From positions 1 to 6,277 of the forward strand of contig JACQGV010000189.1 in assembly GCA_016199375.1 (NCBI GenBank): a stretch of 6,277 bases of DNA, read 5' to 3'. This DNA comes from Chloroflexota bacterium. GTDB lineage: Bacteria > Chloroflexota > Dehalococcoidia > SHYM01. Below are positions 1-3,385 of the stretch, piece after piece (the first letter of the stretch is position 1; every line of letters starts with the position of its first letter). The notes under the pieces were generated by a model, which saw only the letters and a program-made list of their open reading frames with translations, was not told where the DNA came from and made no database searches. A program made the translations under genes and the position numbers.

Positions 1-186
1 GACAAGCTGCGCCAGGAGATCATGGCCTTCGCCCGGCGCAAGCTGGCGGCGGCGGTCGCGCCCCGCGAGATCGAGTTCGTGAAGTCGCTGCCCAAGACCC
101 GCTCCGGCAAGATCATGCGCCGCCTCTTGAAGGCGCGGGAGCTGGGCCTGCCCGAGGGCGACACCAGCACGCTTGAGGAGGACTAG
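1..186 (+). CDS. acs: Acetyl-CoA synthetase-type AMP-forming ligase, C-terminal fragment
   Basis: The reading frame is open from the left edge to a TAG at 184-186, giving the last 61 residues of an adenylate-forming ligase. The visible part is the mobile C-terminal domain. It carries the signature [11 protein letters not shown] (residues 31-41 of the fragment), whose lysine after SG (nt 109-111) is, in this family, the residue that completes adenylation and is regulated by reversible acetylation. The tail [15 protein letters not shown] is, from memory, typical of acetyl-CoA synthetases, which convert acetate, ATP and CoA into acetyl-CoA in the cytoplasm. The start and the substrate-binding N-terminal domain lie outside the window, so a propionyl-CoA or other short-chain acyl-CoA synthetase cannot be excluded. 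The gene ends 19 nt before a REP-like hairpin pair, which may mark the end of its transcription unit. Confidence 0.82.
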   Translation, partial: DKLRQEIMAFARRKLAAAVAPREIEFVKSLPKTRSGKIMRRLLKARELGLPEGDTSTLEED

Positions 187-204
187 GGCCTGTGGCTGAC
201 GCGG

Positions 205-278
205 GTTCGTGGTTCGACAAGCTCACCACGAACGGAAGAGACCCCACATTACCGTTCGCCCTGAGTTTGTCGAAGGGC
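205..278. repeat. REP-like hairpin pair, copy 1 (heads facing each other)
   Basis: Two short imperfect palindromes sit side by side. Hairpin A has arms at 205-213 and 225-233 (9 bp, GTTCGTGGT with ACCACGAAC) and an 11-nt loop at 214-224. Hairpin B has arms at 258-262 and 274-278 (5 bp, GCCCT with AGGGC) and an 11-nt loop at 263-273. Read on the minus strand, the A loop is GAGCTTGTCGA. The B loop on the plus strand is GAGTTTGTCGA, so both belong to one family with a constant loop and different stems, in opposite orientations. Both are preceded on their own strand by CCGTTCG. A second pair lies at 903-965. Its chance translations (FDKL, LSLSKG) are peptides I recall from many spurious ORFs in environmental genomes. 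It fills the gap between the ligase gene and the DUF429 gene. Confidence 0.85.
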
Positions 279-302
279 CGGACTTGGCAGGACGGGTTAC
301 GG

Positions 303-917
303 TTGCGTGCGAGTGCCATCGGCATAGACCTGAGCGGCTCCGAGCGCGCGCCTACCGGCGTCGCTTGTCTGGATGAGTCGCTGGTGGTGGAGAGCGCCGT
401 CGTCCGGCGCGACGCCGACATCCTGGAGTGGGTGTCCGCCCGCGTGCCCCAGGTCGTGGCCATAGATGCGCCCCTGGCACTGCCTACAGGGCGCTGCTGC
501 GCTGCCCGCGCCTGCCCCTGCGCCCGCTTCGGCATCGTGCGGGAGGTGGACAGGCTGCTGGCGAGGCGCGGCCATCATCCCTTCTGGACGCTGCTGCCAT
601 CCATGGTGAACCTGACCCTGCGCGGCATGGCGCTACGGGCCATCTTTGAAGGGCGCGGACTGTGCGTGGTAGAGTGCTTTCCGGGGGCGGTCCAGGACAT
701 CCTGGGGCTTCCGCGCAAGCAGCGGGGGCTGGGGGGCCTGCGCCGGGGCCTTGGGCTCCTGGGGCTGCGGCTGCGCCAGGATGCCACCCACGACGAGCTA
801 GACGCGGCGACGGCGGCATATTGCGGGCTGCTGTACCTGAGAGGGCGGGCGGAGGTGATAGTGGACGGCGGGGTCAAGTTCGTCCTGCCACGGCCAGGGT
901 GTTTCCGTTCGCCCTGA
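303..917 (+). CDS. DUF429 family protein (predicted RNase H-fold enzyme), 204 aa
   Basis: The function is unknown. The protein matches the DUF429 pattern: GIDLSG near the N-terminus (Asp9), VVAIDAPLALP (Asp55), a middle helix with REVDRLLARRG, VVECFPGAVQDILGLPRK (Glu124) and THDELDAATAAY (Asp164, Asp167). The spaced acidic residues fit the predicted RNase H-like nuclease fold assigned to this family. A cysteine cluster (C65, C66, C71, C73) follows the second motif. I chose the TTG at 303 because it places GIDLSG at residue 8, as is usual for the family. The same frame is open back to a GTG at 192, but that would translate the hairpin repeat at 205-278. The ribosome site is weak (AGGACGGG, about 289-296). 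The stop TGA (915-917) and last residues (about FRSP) come from the second repeat pair, so the original C-terminus may have been altered. There is no functional link to the neighbours. Confidence 0.75.
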   Translation: MRASAIGIDLSGSERAPTGVACLDESLVVESAVVRRDADILEWVSARVPQVVAIDAPLALPTGRCCAARACPCARFGIVREVDRLLARRGHHPFWTLLPSMVNLTLRGMALRAIFEGRGLCVVECFPGAVQDILGLPRKQRGLGGLRRGLGLLGLRLRQDATHDELDAATAAYCGLLYLRGRAEVIVDGGVKFVLPRPGCFRSP

Positions 918-965
918 GCCCGTCGAAGGGCGGTCTCGTGGTTCGACAGGCTCACCACGAACGGA
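903..965. repeat. REP-like hairpin pair, copy 2 (tails facing each other)
   Basis: This is the second copy of the family seen at 205-278, with the two hairpins in the opposite order. Hairpin B has arms at 910-915 and 927-932 (6 bp, CGCCCT with AGGGCG) and the 11-nt loop GAGCCCGTCGA at 916-926. Hairpin A has arms at 936-942 and 954-960 (7 bp, TCGTGGT with ACCACGA), with loop GAGCCTGTCGA on the minus strand. Only 3 nt separate the two. TTCCG heads lie at the outer edges (903-907 and, on the minus strand, 961-965). The first bases of B overlap the 3' end of the DUF429 reading frame and supply its stop. The pair separates that gene from the methyltransferase and may act as a transcript-end structure, though no T-tract follows. 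Confidence 0.85.
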
Positions 966-1025
966 ACATAGATGGGCACCGGGGAGTAGCCAGTTGCTCA
1001 CATGCTGCCATAAGGGGGGCCATCC

Positions 1026-1647
1026 ATGGGACGTATCTTCGCAGCGCTCTATGAGCCCCTGATGTGGCTGGGCGAGGCCACTGGGATGCGCCGCACTCGC
1101 CGGCGGCTGCTGTCCCGCGCCCGCGGCCCGCGTGCTGGAGCTGGGCGCCGGCACCGGCGCCAACTTCCCCTACTATCCGCCCTCCGCGACCGAGGTGGTG
1201 GCGACGGAGCCCGAGGCCCACATGCGCGCTAGGGCGCTGCGGAAGGTGCCAGCGGCCCCTCGTCCCCTGCGGGTGCAGGACGCCGACGCCCAGTGCCTGC
1301 CATTCGCCGACGCCTCTTTCGACACGGTGGTCGGCACGCTGATCTTCTGCACCATCCCCGACCCGGCGCGGGCGCTGCAAGAAGCGCAGCGCGTCCTCAA
1401 GCCGGGGGGACAGTTGCTGCTGCTGGAGCACGTCCGCGGGCCGAACCGTGTTCAGGGCGCTATCCAGGACGCCATCACACCCGTCTGGAAGCGCGTCGCG
1501 GGCGGCTGCCACCTGAACCGCGACACCCTGAAAGCCGTGGAGGAGTCCGGGTTCCAGGTGGAAGAGGTCTACCGCCACCCCGGTCTCCTGACCTTCCTCA
1601 CCATCGTTGCCCGCCGGGCGGAGGCGCCAGTCCCCGCGGCCGGCTGA
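1026..1647 (+). pseudogene. Class I SAM-dependent methyltransferase (METTL7/UbiE-like), frameshifted
   Basis: An ATG at 1026 with a good ribosome site (AAGGGGGG, 1012-1019, 6-nt spacing) opens the frame MGRIFAALYEPLMWLGEATG, the usual N-terminal helix of this family. After GGC at 1125-1127 one extra C breaks the frame. Skipping it gives RVLELGAGTGANF, the SAM-binding glycine loop, and the frame then runs to TGA at 1645-1647. The corrected protein is about 206 aa. It has motif I near residues 37-44, an acidic motif II (VVATEPE), LPFADASFDTVV, the PDPARALQEAQRVLKPGGQL segment (motif IV/post-IV) and GGCHLNRDTLKAVEESGF near the C-terminus. The last segment resembles METTL7-type methyltransferases, some of which methylate small thiols; the substrate here is unknown. 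Unshifted, the first frame stops at 1230-1232. This could be a true pseudogene, an assembly error in a GC-rich run, or a shorter protein started at GTG 1132 that lacks the N-terminal helix. The methyltransferase identity is firm; the broken state is uncertain. Confidence 0.78.
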
Positions 1648-1668
1648 GCCAGGCGCTCGCGCTGATAA

Positions 1669-1712
1669 GCCGGGCCGCCGGTTGCCCGGCGTCTACCGCC
1701 GGGGCGACGCCG
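1669..1712. other. Two mutually exclusive GC-rich stem-loops upstream of the citrate-synthase-like gene
   Basis: GCCGGG (1669-1674) can pair with CCCGGC (1685-1690), and CGGCGTC (1687-1693) can pair with GACGCCG (1706-1712). The two stems share bases, so only one can form at a time. No T-run follows either. They lie in the 147-nt gap between the methyltransferase and the next gene, just before a TATACT box. In DNA this GC-rich, such pairings can arise by chance, so a regulatory role is only a possibility. Confidence 0.22.
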
Positions 1713-1716
1713 ACGT

Positions 1717-1722
1717 TATACT
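1717..1722 (+). promoter_or_regulatory. Possible -10 box TATACT for the citrate-synthase-like gene
   Basis: TATACT at 1717-1722 stands out in a GC-rich gap and matches the -10 box used by the clear rpoB promoter further on. No good -35 hexamer lies 16-18 nt upstream (TACCGC at the 17-nt distance). TTGCCC at 1682-1687 is too far away. A start near 1729 would give a leader of about 66 nt before the ATG at 1795. Confidence 0.35.
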
Positions 1723-1794
1723 GTAGCCGGTCTGCCCTACGCAGGCCCGCCAGCGGCGACGGAACCGGCAGTCAGCCAACGTAGGGAGCGTACC

Positions 1795-3171
1795 ATGGCC
1801 GTTTACTCCATCAATCCCCAGAAGGTCTTCTTCGATAACAAGGGCAAGTTCCCCCCCATCGCCCTGGAGGCGGAGCCCGCCGTCCCGCCCGCCGACTCGC
1901 CCCAGACCACGCCCAAGCGGATCACCGACACCACCCTGCGCGACGGCGCCCAGGACCCGCGCTTCGCCCTCTTCCCGGTGGAGGCGCGGCTGCGCTACTT
2001 CGACCTGCTCCACAAGCTGGACAACGGGACCGGCGTCATTGAGTCCCTGGAGGTGTTCATCTACCAGGAGCGCGACGTCTGGTGCCTGCAGAAGCTCCTG
2101 GAGCGCGGATACCAGTACCCCCAGGTCACTACCTGGACGCGGGCCACGCCCAAGGACATCAAGACCTTCCTCGAGGTCTCGGGCGGGGCGGTGAAGGAGA
2201 CGGGGATGCTGGCCTCCGCCTCCGACCATCACATCTTCGACAAGCTGGGCTTTCGGAGCAAGGAGGAGGCCGCGGAGAAATACCTGGCCCCCATCCTCAC
2301 CGCCTGGGAGAGCGGCATCCGGCCCCGCATCCACCTGGAGGACGCCACCAAGGCCGACGTCGGCGGCTGGGTCATACCATTCATGCGGCGCGTCCTGGAC
2401 GAGACGGGCGGCGCCGCCCGCTTCCGGGTGTGCGACACCATGGGCCACGGCCTCCCCGACCCCGCCGCTCCCCTGCCCTACGGCATCCCGCGGCTCATCG
2501 GCACGCTGGCCAGGGAGACCGGGGCCGAGCTGGAGTTCCACGGCCACAACGACTTCGGCCTCGCCACCGCCAACACCATCGCGGCCTGGAAGTACGGGGC
2601 CAAGCGGGCCAACACGGCGTTTGCCGGGCTGGGCGAGCGCACCGGCAACACCTCGCTGGAGCAGGTGCTGGCCCACTACATCCGGCTCTACGGAGACCCG
2701 GGGCTGAAGCTGGAGGTCCTGATGGAGATCAAGGAGCTCATCGGTCGGGAGGTGGTCCCCCTCTCCGACAAGTCGCCCATCATCGGCGACGTCTTCAGCA
2801 CCCAGGCGGGCATCCACCAGAGCGGCCTGGAGCGGCAGCAGCAGGCCGAGGGAGGGCTCATCTATCTCCCCTTCGAACCGGAGCTCCTGGGCCGGGAGGG
2901 CGAGGAGCACAGCCGCATCGGGGCCCTTTCGGGCCTGGAGGGCATCATCTCGGTCCTGAACCGCCAGGTGAAGCAGGCCACGGGGCGGGAGGGAGGCTAC
3001 AGCGCCACCAGCCGGGCCGCCAAGTACGTCTACGACCGTATCCAGGACGCCTACAACGGGCGCTACGACGCGGCCAGCGGGCGCTGGGTGGACTACCGCA
3101 CCACCTTCTTCAGCCCGGAGGAGGTCCTAGCCCTGGCCCGCGAGTACGAGGCCCGGCGCGGACAGGCCTAG
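1795..3171 (+). CDS. DRE-TIM (HMGL-like) Claisen-condensing enzyme, candidate Re-citrate synthase, 458 aa
   Basis: The gene starts at ATG 1795 behind AGGGAG (1783-1788, 6-nt spacing) and ends with TAG at 3169-3171. Residues 42-53 hold the DRE-TIM signature (RITDTTLRDGAQ; Arg49 and metal-ligand Asp50). FHGHND at 248-253 supplies the two metal-binding histidines (His249, His251), and GLGERTGN at 278-285 is the conserved loop of the isopropylmalate/homocitrate/Re-citrate synthase group. The family joins acetyl-CoA to a 2-oxo acid in the cytoplasm. The N-terminal half (VIESLEVFIY, GYQYPQVTTW, KETGMLASASDHHIFDKLG) resembles, from memory, clostridial and Dehalococcoides proteins identified or annotated as Re-citrate synthase or homocitrate synthase. 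The C-terminus (about 370-458) does not look like the leucine-sensing LeuA domain, which argues against ordinary isopropylmalate synthase. Re-citrate synthase would condense acetyl-CoA with oxaloacetate to citrate; isopropylmalate or homocitrate synthase remain alternatives. Family is secure, substrate is inferred. The rpoB promoter begins 48 nt downstream. Confidence 0.88.
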   Translation: MAVYSINPQKVFFDNKGKFPPIALEAEPAVPPADSPQTTPKRITDTTLRDGAQDPRFALFPVEARLRYFDLLHKLDNGTGVIESLEVFIYQERDVWCLQKLLERGYQYPQVTTWTRATPKDIKTFLEVSGGAVKETGMLASASDHHIFDKLGFRSKEEAAEKYLAPILTAWESGIRPRIHLEDATKADVGGWVIPFMRRVLDETGGAARFRVCDTMGHGLPDPAAPLPYGIPRLIGTLARETGAELEFHGHNDFGLATANTIAAWKYGAKRANTAFAGLGERTGNTSLEQVLAHYIRLYGDPGLKLEVLMEIKELIGREVVPLSDKSPIIGDVFSTQAGIHQSGLERQQQAEGGLIYLPFEPELLGREGEEHSRIGALSGLEGIISVLNRQVKQATGREGGYSATSRAAKYVYDRIQDAYNGRYDAASGRWVDYRTTFFSPEEVLALAREYEARRGQA

Positions 3172-3219
3172 GAGACAGGGCATCCCCCTGGCCGCCCTCC
3201 CCCTCGGGCCTAATGCTGT

Positions 3220-3248
3220 TTGACAAGCAGGACCCACGGCCTTATACT
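3220..3248 (+). promoter_or_regulatory. Strong sigma-70-type promoter driving rpoB
   Basis: TTGACA (3220-3225) is a perfect -35 box. It is followed after exactly 17 nt by TATACT (3243-3248), one mismatch from the -10 consensus. Transcription should start near 3255, about 130 nt before the rpoB start codon. It lies just after the stop of the preceding gene, so rpoB does not depend on read-through from upstream. Confidence 0.82.
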
Positions 3249-3279
3249 TAGAGATTGCTGATGAATCCCCAGAGTGTGC

Positions 3280-3297
3280 AAGGGAAACGTTTCCTTT
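3280..3297. promoter_or_regulatory. Palindrome in rpoB leader, possible operator
   Basis: GGAAACGTTTCC at 3283-3294 is a perfect 12-nt palindrome. It extends outward to 18 nt (3280-3297) with only the 3282/3295 pair mismatched. It sits at about +26 to +43 of the predicted transcript and is AT-rich against a GC-rich background. The central AAACGTTT with a CG dyad is the pattern of LacI/GalR-family operators such as those of PurR and Cra. As an RNA hairpin it would have almost no loop, so a protein-binding DNA site is the better guess. No regulator gene is visible in the window. Confidence 0.4.
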
Positions 3298-3316
3298 TGT
3301 CCCCCGTGCAGCGAGC

Positions 3317-3337
3317 CCAGGGAGAGGCACGCCCTGG
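3317..3337 (+). other. Small stem-loop in rpoB leader
   Basis: CCAGGG (3317-3322) pairs with CCCTGG (3332-3337) around a 9-nt loop, at about +63 to +83 of the predicted rpoB transcript and 36 nt before the ribosome site. It is not followed by a T-run, so it is not an intrinsic terminator. It may be leader structure or chance. Confidence 0.3.
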
Positions 3338-3372
3338 AATCCCCGGCCCACACTAGCCCCCAGTAGCCCGTC

Positions 3373-3379
3373 AAAGGAG
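3373..3379 (+). promoter_or_regulatory. Ribosome-binding site fixing the TTG start of rpoB
   Basis: AAAGGAG is a near-perfect Shine-Dalgarno sequence, 6 nt before TTG at 3386-3388. It is the strongest ribosome site in the window. It selects the TTG start over the in-frame GTG at 3476, which has no comparable site. Confidence 0.75.
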
Positions 3380-3385
3380 ACTGCG

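Noticed and set aside
192..302. N-terminal extension of the DUF429 protein from GTG 192
   Set aside because: The extension translates the hairpin repeat and matches nothing expected of the family. TTG 303 fits the family N-terminus.
205..965. CRISPR array or IS-element ends
   Set aside because: There are only two copies, about 630 nt apart, with the hairpins in swapped order. There are no regular spacers, no transposase and no target-site duplication that I could see.
1119..1140. Programmed ribosomal frameshift in the methyltransferase
   Set aside because: There is no slippery heptamer, no stop codon at the shift point, and no obvious stimulatory element. Mutation or assembly error is simpler.
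1693..2910. 405-codon open frame on the minus strand
   Set aside because: It lies antisense to the DRE-TIM enzyme, is rich in Leu, Gly, Val and Asp as expected from the complement of a GC-rich gene, and shows no family motif.
3172..3219. Intrinsic terminator after the DRE-TIM enzyme
   Set aside because: CAGGG at 3176-3180 can pair with CCCTG at 3186-3190, but the stem is only 5 bp and no T-run follows.
2082..3251. 389-codon open frame on the plus strand in another phase
   Set aside because: It overlaps the DRE-TIM enzyme out of frame and translates to Gly/Arg/Pro/His-rich sequence typical of a shifted GC-rich frame.
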